30,022 nucleotides of DNA, taken from positions 1 to 30,022 of IMG/VR virus record IMGVR_UViG_3300017773_000087, one strand, 5' to 3'. Source of the DNA: a virus. Both the position numbers and the translations under genes were made by a program. The notes beneath the pieces were generated by a model. The model was not told the DNA's origin. It saw only the letters and a program-made list of their open reading frames with translations, and searched no databases. Below are positions 21,781 to 30,022 of the stretch, piece after piece; position 1 is the stretch's first letter; each line of letters opens with the position of its first letter.

Positions 21781-24700
21781 TGCCTGTTTGGTCGCCAGCA
21801 TTATTCTTCTCTTCGACTAGCGAAGAGGCGTATGTCATACAGGATTCTGTGATGTTTGATGGCAGCGCGGATTACTTGACGCTTACGCCAAGTTTTGATG
21901 CTTCAAACAATAACAAGGTTACTTTCTCATGGTGGCAGAAGCGTTCTAATTTTGGTGCTGTAAGTTGGTTGTATGATGCTGGAAGTAACAACGATCAAAT
22001 GCAATTCGCAGCAGCGGATGATTTAGAAGTTTCCTTAAATGCCACTACAGATGCTTACTTAAATACAACAGCACTTTTCCGTGATCCAACGGCATGGCAA
22101 CATTTTGTTGTGTCATTTGATACAGGCAACTCAACTTCTGGAGACAGAATGAGGATCTGGAATAATGGTACGGAAATAACTGCTTTTGATACAGATACTA
22201 TGCCAAGCGCCGGGTACGCTTTGGATTTTCTTGCAAACGGTATTGTCCAGAACCTTGGAAGACGGGGCAACAACTCTCAATTTTGGGGAGGCTACCTTGC
22301 AGAGTTCATTGGCTTAGACGGCATATCTGTTACTGATGCGTCGAAGTTTGGCGAAACAAATGATGACGGCATATGGATTCCGAAAGACCCATCAGATACA
22401 GACAATATTGCCGATTGGGGCGGGAGCAATTCTTTTTGGTTGAAGTTCGCAGATGCAACAAACTTAGGGTTTAACAGTAGGCCGACAGCGCTTACTGCCA
22501 ATGCTGGAACTTATAAGATAGATAACTCGCTGTGGCTGGATGGAAGCGCACAGTATTTGAACAAAACTTTTAGTGGATCGGGAACAAGTCGCAAGAAAAT
22601 TACTCTTTCATCTTGGTTCAAGCTAGGAAGCACAAGTACAACTCAGACTTTGATATCGTGTGACGACACAGGCAGCGATAAAGAGTTTATGATTTGGGTG
22701 CAGTCTGATGCTACAATTCGTATTGCTAACTATGAGGGTGGGACTAACCACTTAAATCTTATTACAACCCCATTATATCGTGATCCTACAGCTTGGCAGC
22801 ACCTTGTATTCCAAGCGGACACCGATACAGTATCTAATACTAATTCAATTAAATTGTGGATTAACGGCGTTAAAGTCACGGCGTTTAGTACAGAAACTTA
22901 TCCAGCGATAGATTTTGAATTTGCTTTGGGAAATTCTTTTGATCATGAGATAGGTCGTTATGCTCTTTCAAATAACAATCTTTGGAATGGCTATATTGCC
23001 GAAATGATTTTCCTTGATGGGTCTTCTAAGCCTGCTTCGGATTTTGGTGGGTGGGATGCAAGCGGGAACTGGTTACCTGTTGATCCTACAAGTGTTGTTT
23101 CTAGCGGCAAAGGCACGAATGGGTTCTGGTTAGATTTCGCAGACTCAAGTGCGCCGGGAAATGATGTAAGCGGCAACAACAATGATTTTTCTGCTAATGG
23201 CACTATTGCTACAACTCAGACAAATACTGATTCGCCCACTAATACCTCTGGTGATAATGAAGGTAACTACGCCACGCTTAACCCTCTTAGTAAAAGTTCA
23301 GGCGGCGCAACCACTGCAACGATTAGTGAGGGTAATACAAGATGGCTTCGGCCTAATGACGGTAGCAATAACCAACAATGCTACGCCACCTTTGGTGCAG
23401 ATGAGGGCAAGTTCTATTTCGAGTTTAAGCTGCTTCAAGCCAACAACGGTTTTGATACTGGACTTTTTGCTGAAGGGGAAATAAACGGCAACGAAGGCGG
23501 TGGCTTTTCGGGTTATGATGTTCAGGGGTATTACCTTGAGAACTATGGAACTGGTGTTGTATGGAAGGTGACCACCGCTGATGGATCAGGTAGTGGCTCA
23601 AGGACGGACACTGGGGACAGTTGCACAGCAAACGATGTGATGAAGATTGCCGTAGATTTTGACGCTGGAAAAATCTGGTTAGGGAATGTCACTCAAGATA
23701 CTTATTACAATTCATCTGGGGCAGATGTAGCTTTTAACACAAGCACGCCAACCTTTACGTTTACAGCTAACACGCGACTGTTTCCTTATATCTTTGGTCA
23801 CGCCCAAGTAAACGAAGCAAAGTTCCGCTTTCTTCCAGCAGAGTGGACAGGCTCCGCACCAACTGGGTTTGAGCCTTGGAACACATCGGAGCTTGCAGCG
23901 CCAACTGTGACCGACCCACGTAAATATTGGTCTAATACATTATACGTAGGTTCAGCCGCAATTCGTTCGGTGCGTCAATGTTTCGATAGTACAGGCACAG
24001 CATGGGCACCTGATTTTGTGTGGATAAAAAATAGAACAGGGGTAGTAGCATCACACCATTTGTATGATGTTGTGAGAGGGGCAAATAAGTTTATTAAACC
24101 CAACAATACCGATGCTCAAGATAGTTCAAGAACTGATATGCTTACATCATTTGACAGCGGTGGGTTTAGTCTTGGTGTTGATGCAAGTGAAGAAGCAATC
24201 AATAAAAACAATGATACTTATGTTTCATGGTGCATGAAAGCTGGAGGCGCGGCTTCAAGTAATAGCAACGGCAATATTTCAAGCTCAGTGAGTGTTGCAG
24301 ATCATGGCGGGTTTTCGATTGTTAAGTACGATCCGGGCGGCAGTGGTTCCCCAGGCGATACTGTGGGTCATGGTCTTTCACGCGCACCAAACTTTATTAT
24401 ACTGAAAGTATTAGAGGCTGTGGGCGATCAGAATTGGTCAGTTGGCAGCGATGACATTGCGTGGACAAATAATATATTCTTAAATCTTGATCTTGCTGCA
24501 AGTGCTGGATCAGGTCCGTGGAATAATACCGCACCCACTTCGTCTGTATTTAGCATTGGTTCTGACAGAGACAATGATGCCGCATATATTGCGTATTGTT
24601 TTGCCAAGACACCGGGCTTGATTGCTTGCGGAACTTATACAGGAAATGGCTCTGACGATGGTCCGGTAGTAATTGTTGATGACGGTGCATCTGGTTTTAG

Positions 24701-24959
24701 ACCAACTTGGGTCATGTGCAAAAGAACAGACAGTACCGGAAACTGGGCTATTAATGATGCGGCTAGAAGTCCGTACAACGAAACTAATTCGCCACTATTT
24801 GCGGATCAAACCGCTATTGATGGCTCTGGAATTAACATGGATTTTATAGCGAATGGATTTAAAATTAGAAATTCATCCACGACGTTTAACGCTTCTTCCG
24901 GAACGTATATCTACCTAGCATTCGCAGATGAACCATTTAACTTAGCGCGGGCGAGGTAG
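21780..24959 (+). CDS. Large tail fibre / receptor-binding protein with LamG and SPRY-like domains
   Basis: The protein has 1059 residues. Two LamG/concanavalin-like domains (about 20-195 and 240-420) share the block RDPTAWQH(F/L)V and end in a Y-(L/I)-AE-(F/M)-I-x-LDG closure. A third beta-sandwich region of SPRY type spans about 510-690 (GKFYFEFKLLQANNGFDTGL). The last 340 residues form a domain with FDSGGFSLG, NNDTYVSWCMKAGGAA, GHGLSRAPNFIILK and VVIVDDGASGFRPTWV, which I take as DUF7483. LamG/SPRY folds often bind sugars, so host recognition is the likely role. The C-terminal domain recurs in the next gene. Confidence 0.8.
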   Translation: MPVWSPALFFSSTSEEAYVIQDSVMFDGSADYLTLTPSFDASNNNKVTFSWWQKRSNFGAVSWLYDAGSNNDQMQFAAADDLEVSLNATTDAYLNTTALFRDPTAWQHFVVSFDTGNSTSGDRMRIWNNGTEITAFDTDTMPSAGYALDFLANGIVQNLGRRGNNSQFWGGYLAEFIGLDGISVTDASKFGETNDDGIWIPKDPSDTDNIADWGGSNSFWLKFADATNLGFNSRPTALTANAGTYKIDNSLWLDGSAQYLNKTFSGSGTSRKKITLSSWFKLGSTSTTQTLISCDDTGSDKEFMIWVQSDATIRIANYEGGTNHLNLITTPLYRDPTAWQHLVFQADTDTVSNTNSIKLWINGVKVTAFSTETYPAIDFEFALGNSFDHEIGRYALSNNNLWNGYIAEMIFLDGSSKPASDFGGWDASGNWLPVDPTSVVSSGKGTNGFWLDFADSSAPGNDVSGNNNDFSANGTIATTQTNTDSPTNTSGDNEGNYATLNPLSKSSGGATTATISEGNTRWLRPNDGSNNQQCYATFGADEGKFYFEFKLLQANNGFDTGLFAEGEINGNEGGGFSGYDVQGYYLENYGTGVVWKVTTADGSGSGSRTDTGDSCTANDVMKIAVDFDAGKIWLGNVTQDTYYNSSGADVAFNTSTPTFTFTANTRLFPYIFGHAQVNEAKFRFLPAEWTGSAPTGFEPWNTSELAAPTVTDPRKYWSNTLYVGSAAIRSVRQCFDSTGTAWAPDFVWIKNRTGVVASHHLYDVVRGANKFIKPNNTDAQDSSRTDMLTSFDSGGFSLGVDASEEAINKNNDTYVSWCMKAGGAASSNSNGNISSSVSVADHGGFSIVKYDPGGSGSPGDTVGHGLSRAPNFIILKVLEAVGDQNWSVGSDDIAWTNNIFLNLDLAASAGSGPWNNTAPTSSVFSIGSDRDNDAAYIAYCFAKTPGLIACGTYTGNGSDDGPVVIVDDGASGFRPTWVMCKRTDSTGNWAINDAARSPYNETNSPLFADQTAIDGSGINMDFIANGFKIRNSSTTFNASSGTYIYLAFADEPFNLARAR

Positions 24960-24961
24960 TC

Positions 24962-26743
24962 ATGCCGCAATCATATTCCCCGGTCTACTTTCCACAGGAT
25001 TGGTCCGCAGTAAGTATGTCGGCTTCTAACCAGTTCACTGACGCGCCCACTGATAATGCCGATGATGGTATTGGAAACCACTGGACGTTATCTCCCCTTG
25101 CATCTACCGACACGCCAACAGGCGGCAATTTGTCGTTTACTGGAGCGGCTAACTTTTCGACCTATGCTACTGCACCAGCTTTACCCATGACAGGTAAGTG
25201 GTACTATGAAGTGAAGGCTACAGGTGGCGATGCACCGATTGGACCAAGTGCCAGTTATGATGCTTATCTAGGATTGGTCAGAACGGACATTGCAATTCCA
25301 ACTGGATCGCATACTTCAAATGCGGGTTTATGGGTTATCGCAAACTGGAACCCAACTCCTTCAGGACAGAAGAATAACAACTCAACAGCAACTTACACGC
25401 CAACAACTGGCTTCGCTGATGGCTCTATCATAATGGTTGCTGTGGACCTAGACAACAATGCAATATGGTTTGGAAATGACGGAACTTGGGCTGGATCGGC
25501 TACAGCTTCAGAGATTGCTGCTGGTACAACAACTAATGCTGCGTTCACTAGTTCTAATAATAGTTTCGGCTCCCATCAAATGATGCCGTATCAAGCAAAT
25601 TATTCTGACTTAGCTACCTATAACTTTGGTGCAACAGCTTTTGCTCATACGCCGCCGTCAGGTTTTAAGGCTCTCAATACCGCTGATCTTCCGACTCCAA
25701 CTGTGAAAGACTCAAGTGAATTTTTTAAGGCTGTAACTTTTTCTGGCACTGGCAGCGCACAAAATGTTGATACAATAGGGTTTCGGCCCGATCTTTTAAT
25801 TATTAAATCGGCAACCTCAGCCGCAAACTTCAACTGGATTGATGCAGTTCGTGGTGCCAGTGAACTTTTATGGTCAAACGCTAGCGTCGCACAAAGTGAA
25901 GAAACAACAAGTGTTACCGGATTTCGGGATGCAGGGTTTTCAGTAGGATCAGATAGCGGAGGCTATGTGAATATCTCTGGTCAAACAATGGCGGCGTATG
26001 GGCTTAAAGCTGGAGGCGCTACCACTTCAAGTAACTTTGAGGGCAGTATAACAAGTGAGGTAACTGCTGCTAGTCATGGTGGATTTAGTATCGCTAAGTA
26101 TACTGGAACTGGGTCTAATGGTACTTTTGGGCATGGCTGTTCCCGTGCGCCTAAGTTTATTTTAGTTAGGGCTTATGAACAGGCTTACAGTTGGACAGCT
26201 TGGCATGAAGGATTAACTTCTGGCGACTATATAATTTATCTTAATGGTGCTGCGGCTGAGAGTAATCAAGGTGGTCTTGCTTGGCAATCAACACCGCCAA
26301 GTGCGACTGTTGTAACACTAGGCACCCAAACTGGACAGAACGGGTCTGGTCAAGTTCATGTCTGTTATTCGTTCGCTCCAACGCCGGGATTGATTGGCGT
26401 TGGAAGTTATATTGGCAATGGCAGTGCTGATGGTCCAGTGGTAGTTGTGGATGATGGGGCATCTGGGTTCTTGCCAGCTTGGCTAATGATAAGAAGTACA
26501 GCGTCTGGAAATTGGAACATTGTAGATGCGGCTAGAGACCCCTCTAACCCAATGAGTGATGGACTAAGAGTCAACTCAAGCATTGCAGAATTTAGTGGGC
26601 AAACAATGGATTTCCTCGCTAATGGTTTTAAATTACGTTTGTCTGGTGCTGATTATAATACAAGCAGCCAGAAATACATTTATCTAGCATTTGCAGAAAA
26701 TCCATTTGGTGGTAGCGGCATAGCTCAAGCAAGAGCTAGGTGA
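24962..26743 (+). CDS. Second tail fibre protein, paralogue of the C-terminal half of its neighbour
   Basis: The protein has 593 residues from the ATG at 24962, 2 bp after the previous stop. Residues 40-235 are a SPRY-like beta-sandwich (GKWYYEVKATGG, IMVAVDLDNNAIWFGNDGTW). Residues 245-590 repeat the neighbour's C-terminal domain, including GFSVGSD, AYGLKAGGA, FGHGCSRAPKFILV, VVVVDDGASGFLPAWL and the end YIYLAFAENPF ... AQARAR, against YIYLAFADEPF ... LARAR. It lacks the LamG pair. It arose by partial gene duplication and probably acts as an alternative receptor-binding protein or a partner in the same fibre. Confidence 0.8.
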   Translation: MPQSYSPVYFPQDWSAVSMSASNQFTDAPTDNADDGIGNHWTLSPLASTDTPTGGNLSFTGAANFSTYATAPALPMTGKWYYEVKATGGDAPIGPSASYDAYLGLVRTDIAIPTGSHTSNAGLWVIANWNPTPSGQKNNNSTATYTPTTGFADGSIIMVAVDLDNNAIWFGNDGTWAGSATASEIAAGTTTNAAFTSSNNSFGSHQMMPYQANYSDLATYNFGATAFAHTPPSGFKALNTADLPTPTVKDSSEFFKAVTFSGTGSAQNVDTIGFRPDLLIIKSATSAANFNWIDAVRGASELLWSNASVAQSEETTSVTGFRDAGFSVGSDSGGYVNISGQTMAAYGLKAGGATTSSNFEGSITSEVTAASHGGFSIAKYTGTGSNGTFGHGCSRAPKFILVRAYEQAYSWTAWHEGLTSGDYIIYLNGAAAESNQGGLAWQSTPPSATVVTLGTQTGQNGSGQVHVCYSFAPTPGLIGVGSYIGNGSADGPVVVVDDGASGFLPAWLMIRSTASGNWNIVDAARDPSNPMSDGLRVNSSIAEFSGQTMDFLANGFKLRLSGADYNTSSQKYIYLAFAENPFGGSGIAQARAR

Positions 26744-26749
26744 TTAGGG

Positions 26750-26866
26750 ATGGCTCAAAAGATACAAACAAAAGTAGAGCGAAAGATAATCCGCCGCAGG
26801 AGTAAGCCTGTTCATCTTCGGCATCGAAAGAAGCTGGGGCCGAAATCGCACATGCGCGTTAGATAG
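26750..26866 (+). CDS. Tiny Arg/Lys-rich protein, 38 residues
   Basis: Between the second fibre and the next gene, the ATG at 26750 opens a frame that reads MAQKIQTKVERKIIRRRSKP, then VHLRHRKKLGPKSHMRVR. It is about 45 percent basic. The ribosome binding site is weak (TAGGG directly before the ATG). Fully basic micro-proteins of this sort are real in many phages but easy to mispredict. It fills an otherwise empty 137-bp gap in a tightly packed region, which favours it. Confidence 0.55.
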   Translation: MAQKIQTKVERKIIRRRSKPVHLRHRKKLGPKSHMRVR

Positions 26867-26880
26867 ATTGGAGACGCAAG

Positions 26881-27462
26881 ATGACTACGATTTATAAAGT
26901 TGGCGATCAGTCAATCAGACCCGGAAGGTCATGGAAAGATGCCGCTGGCACTGTGCAGCCAAAGAATTGGCACATCTGGAGCGCAGAGGAGAAGAAGGCT
27001 GCTGGGATTAAAGAAGTTGTCTTGCAACCGTTTCCCGATAAGCGCCTCTACACTTCTTCTCACACAGCTACAGGCAGCGTCACTTCTAAAAACAAACCGC
27101 TAGATGACACCAACGAAGTTGACAAAGACGGCAAGCCCATTCTGGATGCTAATGGTAAGCAGCTAGTCACCCTTGGCGTTAAGAGTAAGTTGAAGAACGA
27201 AATTAAAGACCAACAACAGTCTCTGCTTTTTCAGACAGATTGGGCCGTTATTCGTAAGGCAGATAAAGGGACCGAGATTCCAGCGAACATTCAGACATGG
27301 CGTGACGCGATCCGCGCAAAGGCTACCGAAATGGAAGAGGCCATTGATAAGGCTTCTAACACAAAAGCAGTTGAGGCTTTGTTTGTTAAGCACACAACGG
27401 ATAGCGATGGCAAAACCACGAAGTCAGGCATCCTGTACGACTGGCCTGAACTCGCGGAGTAG
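26881..27462 (+). CDS. Tail fibre assembly-like protein
   Basis: The protein has 193 residues from the ATG at 26881, with GGAG 9 bp upstream. The C-terminal region LLFQTDWAVIRKADKGTEIP, followed by NIQTWRDAIRAKATEMEEA, has the D-W-x-x-x-R...W-R-x-x-(L/I)-R pattern of tail-fibre-assembly and related chaperones. The N-terminal 50 residues (KVGDQSIRPGRSWKDAAGTV) look like a small beta domain. Its place directly after the fibre genes supports a chaperone role in fibre folding or attachment. The hit is by pattern only. Confidence 0.65.
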   Translation: MTTIYKVGDQSIRPGRSWKDAAGTVQPKNWHIWSAEEKKAAGIKEVVLQPFPDKRLYTSSHTATGSVTSKNKPLDDTNEVDKDGKPILDANGKQLVTLGVKSKLKNEIKDQQQSLLFQTDWAVIRKADKGTEIPANIQTWRDAIRAKATEMEEAIDKASNTKAVEALFVKHTTDSDGKTTKSGILYDWPELAE

Positions 27463-27468
27463 ACTTTT

Positions 27469-29766
27469 ATGCCGTATCAGAACATCACTCTCCGTCCCGG
27501 TATTGTGAGGGAGACTACTTCCTATGCAAACGAAGGGGGATGGTTTGATTGTGACATGGTGCGGTTCAGGTATGGTTTGCCTGAGAAGTTCGGCGGTTGG
27601 ACAAAAGCAACGTCCTCCTCTTTTCAAGGAGCGTGCCGGTCTCTACACAATTGGGTTGCCGCAGACGGGTCAAACTATCTTGGGGTGGGGACTAACTTAA
27701 AGTTCTATATAGAAGAGGGGAACAATTTCTACGACATTACCCCAGTTAGGAGGACGGCCTCCCTGACAGCAGCAGCGCTGGCTACTGTAAACACAGAGAA
27801 AACTGTTACTGTTACTGACCCCGGCCACGGAGCTTTGCAGAGTGATTTTGTTACCTTTACAGGTTTGAGCGCAGTTAATGGTATTGTTGCTGGCGACCTT
27901 AACAAGGAGCACCAGATAACAAGTGTCACAGATTCCAACATCTATGTTATTACAGTCGCTGGGGCAGCAACCTCGACGGGAACTGGTTCGGGGGGAGATG
28001 CGTTCACAGCGACGTATCAGATTAATACTGGTCCCAATTCGACCGCTGGCGGTACTGGTTGGGGTGCTGGTTTGTGGGGTGGCATTGTTACGGGCGCTAC
28101 AGCTACTACCCTAAACGGAGCTATATCTAGCCCGACATCTACGTCGAACATTACATTAACTTCTGCCACTGGTTTCTCGTCAGGCAGTAGCACCTTAGGA
28201 ACAACCATCACCGATGCTAGCACTGCGATCACCGTGGCTAGCTCTACAGGGTTTCCTGATAAAGGAACAATCACGGTAGGATCTGAAGTTATTAAGTACA
28301 ATAACCTGTCCGGGAATGTATTTACAGACCTCACTCGTGGGGCCTTAGGAACAACTGCCGCCGCTCATACATCTGGGGCGACTGTAACTTATCTGGGAGT
28401 TGTCCTGATAGACGATGAGCTTATCACCTACACTGGCGTTTCAACTAATGACCTGACAGGAATAACACGGGGTACCAGAGGAACAACTGGGGCTACTCAC
28501 AGTGACGCTACTCCAGTTCAGGATGCTCGTACTTACATTGGGTGGGGAGACGCTTCCTCTGTTACCGTAACGAATGAGCTTCGCTTGTGGTCACAAGATA
28601 ATTACGAAGAGGATCTTCTCTTCAATGTGCGTGATGGCGCTATTTATATATGGCAGAAAGTTAATGGTCTTTTAACAGCAGGGGTTGATCTTACTTCTTT
28701 GGCAGGTGGCATTGATGTTCCGGTGGTTGCAAAGCAAGTGCTTACTTCTGATCGTGACGGCCATGTGATCTGTTTTGGAACCAACCCTGCTGGATCTAGT
28801 ACACAAGATCCTTTGTTGGTTCGTTGGTCTGCTTTAGAGAGCTTTACCGATTGGGATGTAACGGGTCCAGCGGCAGGAGATATGCCGTTAGGGTCCGGTT
28901 CGACTTTTGTCAAAGCTGTTGAGACTAAACGCGAGATTGTTATTTGGACCGATACTGCGATGTACTCCATGACATTTATCGGGAGTCCAGATACATTCAA
29001 GTTTACGCAGATATCAAATAACACCACCATTATTTCTCCAAATGCTGTGGGGAATGTTGATGATGTGTTGTTCTGGATGGGGCGCGAAACTTTCTATAGG
29101 TATGATGGGCGTGTCCAGCAGATACCGTGCCCGGTTAGGTTTAAAGTGTTTGGAGACCTGAACACAACTCGGATAAGTACAATTTATGCAGGGGTTAATT
29201 CAGAGTTTACGGAGGTGATCTGGTTTTATCCCTCTGCCGATTCTGAAGAGAATGATTCTTATGTAGTCTACAACTATGGTGAGAACGTCTGGTACTACGG
29301 AAAACTTTCCCGCACCGCTTGGCTGGACCGGGGGGTTCGTGATTTCCCTCAAGCCACAGGGGTAGAGTCCAACCCCTACTTGTACAACCACGAAAGTGGC
29401 AACGATAATGATGGCTCCGCTATTACGGCTTTTGTAGAGAGTTCTCAGTTTGATATTGGACAGGGAGATCAATTTAGTTTTGTGGATCGTCTAATTCCTG
29501 ATCTCACTTTTGACGGATCAACAGGAGTAGACCCCGCCGCAAACTTTACCATACAAGCGCGTAATTTTCCCGGCGCTACTTATGATCAATCTCAGTCGGC
29601 TGGCGTCACCAAAACTGCAACAACCCCAATCCAGCAGTTTACCAATCAGGCATTCTTACGAGTGCGGGGTAGGAGCATATCATTAAAGGTATCAAGTGAT
29701 GCCGAAGGAGTGCAATGGAGGCTAGGTGTTCCGCGTCTAAACATTAGACCGGATGGCAGAAGATGA
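27469..29766 (+). CDS. Tail nozzle / hub protein (P22 gp10 / T7 gp12-like)
   Basis: The protein has 765 residues. The N-terminus has MPYQNITLRPGIVRETTSYA and VRFRYGLPEKFGGW, typical of nozzle-type proteins. From about 360 on it shows beta-propeller-like blocks: GHVICFGTNPAGS, RWSALESFTDWDVT, REIVIWTDTAMYSMTF, FWMGRETFYRYDG and VVYNYGENVWYYG. Residues 85-340 are an insertion with two IG-like or sandwich modules (TRGALGTTAAAH, TRGTRGTTGATH), which explains the large size relative to P22 gp10 (about 470). Nozzle proteins close the tail tube. It overlaps the last gene by 4 bp. Confidence 0.75.
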   Translation: MPYQNITLRPGIVRETTSYANEGGWFDCDMVRFRYGLPEKFGGWTKATSSSFQGACRSLHNWVAADGSNYLGVGTNLKFYIEEGNNFYDITPVRRTASLTAAALATVNTEKTVTVTDPGHGALQSDFVTFTGLSAVNGIVAGDLNKEHQITSVTDSNIYVITVAGAATSTGTGSGGDAFTATYQINTGPNSTAGGTGWGAGLWGGIVTGATATTLNGAISSPTSTSNITLTSATGFSSGSSTLGTTITDASTAITVASSTGFPDKGTITVGSEVIKYNNLSGNVFTDLTRGALGTTAAAHTSGATVTYLGVVLIDDELITYTGVSTNDLTGITRGTRGTTGATHSDATPVQDARTYIGWGDASSVTVTNELRLWSQDNYEEDLLFNVRDGAIYIWQKVNGLLTAGVDLTSLAGGIDVPVVAKQVLTSDRDGHVICFGTNPAGSSTQDPLLVRWSALESFTDWDVTGPAAGDMPLGSGSTFVKAVETKREIVIWTDTAMYSMTFIGSPDTFKFTQISNNTTIISPNAVGNVDDVLFWMGRETFYRYDGRVQQIPCPVRFKVFGDLNTTRISTIYAGVNSEFTEVIWFYPSADSEENDSYVVYNYGENVWYYGKLSRTAWLDRGVRDFPQATGVESNPYLYNHESGNDNDGSAITAFVESSQFDIGQGDQFSFVDRLIPDLTFDGSTGVDPAANFTIQARNFPGATYDQSQSAGVTKTATTPIQQFTNQAFLRVRGRSISLKVSSDAEGVQWRLGVPRLNIRPDGRR

Positions 29767-30022
29767 TTTTTACTGCTGGCGTTCCTGTATTTCCGACACC
29801 TCCTGAGGAGTACGACGCAGCATATGTCGCTGATCTTATAAGGGCTTTAAACTATTTTGTAGATCAGGCAGGCAATGCTGGCCCGATGCGAGGCACAACT
29901 CTAGTTCTGACTGACCTCCCTACAAGTGGGGCGCAGTTAGAAACTGGTACGGTGTACAACGATAATGGTACACTCAAGGTAGTTCTCGTGAACGTGGGAT
30001 ATGCAAGTTCAGTGAGTGCCGC
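29763..30022 (+). CDS. Hypothetical protein, 3' end cut off
   Basis: The ATG at 29763 overlaps the nozzle stop (ATGA). The visible 86 residues begin MIFTAGVPVFPTPPEEYDAA and continue YVADLIRALNYFVDQAGNAG, then a beta segment with TLVLTDLPTSGAQLETGTVY. The frame is open to the window edge. Small proteins of this kind follow nozzle genes in aquatic phages; possible roles include a tail tip component. No function can be assigned. Confidence 0.7.
   Translation, partial: MIFTAGVPVFPTPPEEYDAAYVADLIRALNYFVDQAGNAGPMRGTTLVLTDLPTSGAQLETGTVYNDNGTLKVVLVNVGYASSVSA

Noticed and set aside
1-30022. CRISPR array, insertion sequence or transposase
   Set aside because: No regularly spaced direct repeats of CRISPR type and no transposase-like gene seen.

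Overview
This window is most likely a fragment of a tailed bacteriophage (or a prophage of the same kind). About 25 kb on the plus strand reads as one packaging, head and tail module in the usual order: terminase small subunit, terminase large subunit, portal, GroES-like co-chaperonin, scaffold, decoration-like protein, major capsid protein, adaptors, fibres, nozzle. The long P22-like portal, the adaptor and nozzle proteins, and the lack of a tape measure, sheath or tube suggest a short-tailed (podovirus-type) virion. Several small protein families here resemble those I know from uncultured marine phages, so an aquatic bacterial host is plausible. The sequence does not identify the host.

Region 1 (1-2631, minus strand): a three-gene operon encoding a MoxR/CobS-type AAA+ ATPase, a roughly 300-residue partner, and a zinc-metallopeptidase/VWA-type protein cut off by the window edge. 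Its 5' untranslated leader carries a near-perfect type III hammerhead self-cleaving ribozyme (2641-2700, minus strand) that ends directly against the Shine-Dalgarno sequence of the ATPase gene. This is the most striking object in the window. An identical 18-bp sequence covers the start codons of the first two genes of the operon.

Region 2 (2701-3539): about 840 bp of non-coding DNA between the divergent minus and plus transcription units. It is rich in hairpins and has two perfect DnaA boxes 14 bp apart, so it is a candidate replication or regulatory region.

Region 3 (3540-6649): terminase small subunit, a C-rich gap, a strong sigma-70-type promoter driving an exported moron-like protein, a DUF6378-like protein, a palindromic operator candidate, a small DNA methyltransferase, and four tiny overlapping genes for very basic proteins.

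Region 4 (6650-14440): terminase large subunit, portal, two small proteins, GroES-like protein, scaffold, a conserved small phage protein, a decoration-like protein and the major capsid protein, closed by a strong intrinsic terminator.

Region 5 (14525-30022): structural proteins, a small membrane protein, basic small proteins, head-tail adaptors, repeat-rich fibre-like proteins, two paralogous large tail fibres (LamG, SPRY-like and a shared C-terminal domain), a tail-fibre-assembly-like protein and a large nozzle protein. The last gene is truncated by the window edge. Most neighbouring genes overlap by 1-4 bp (ATGA or TAATG), which indicates translational coupling.
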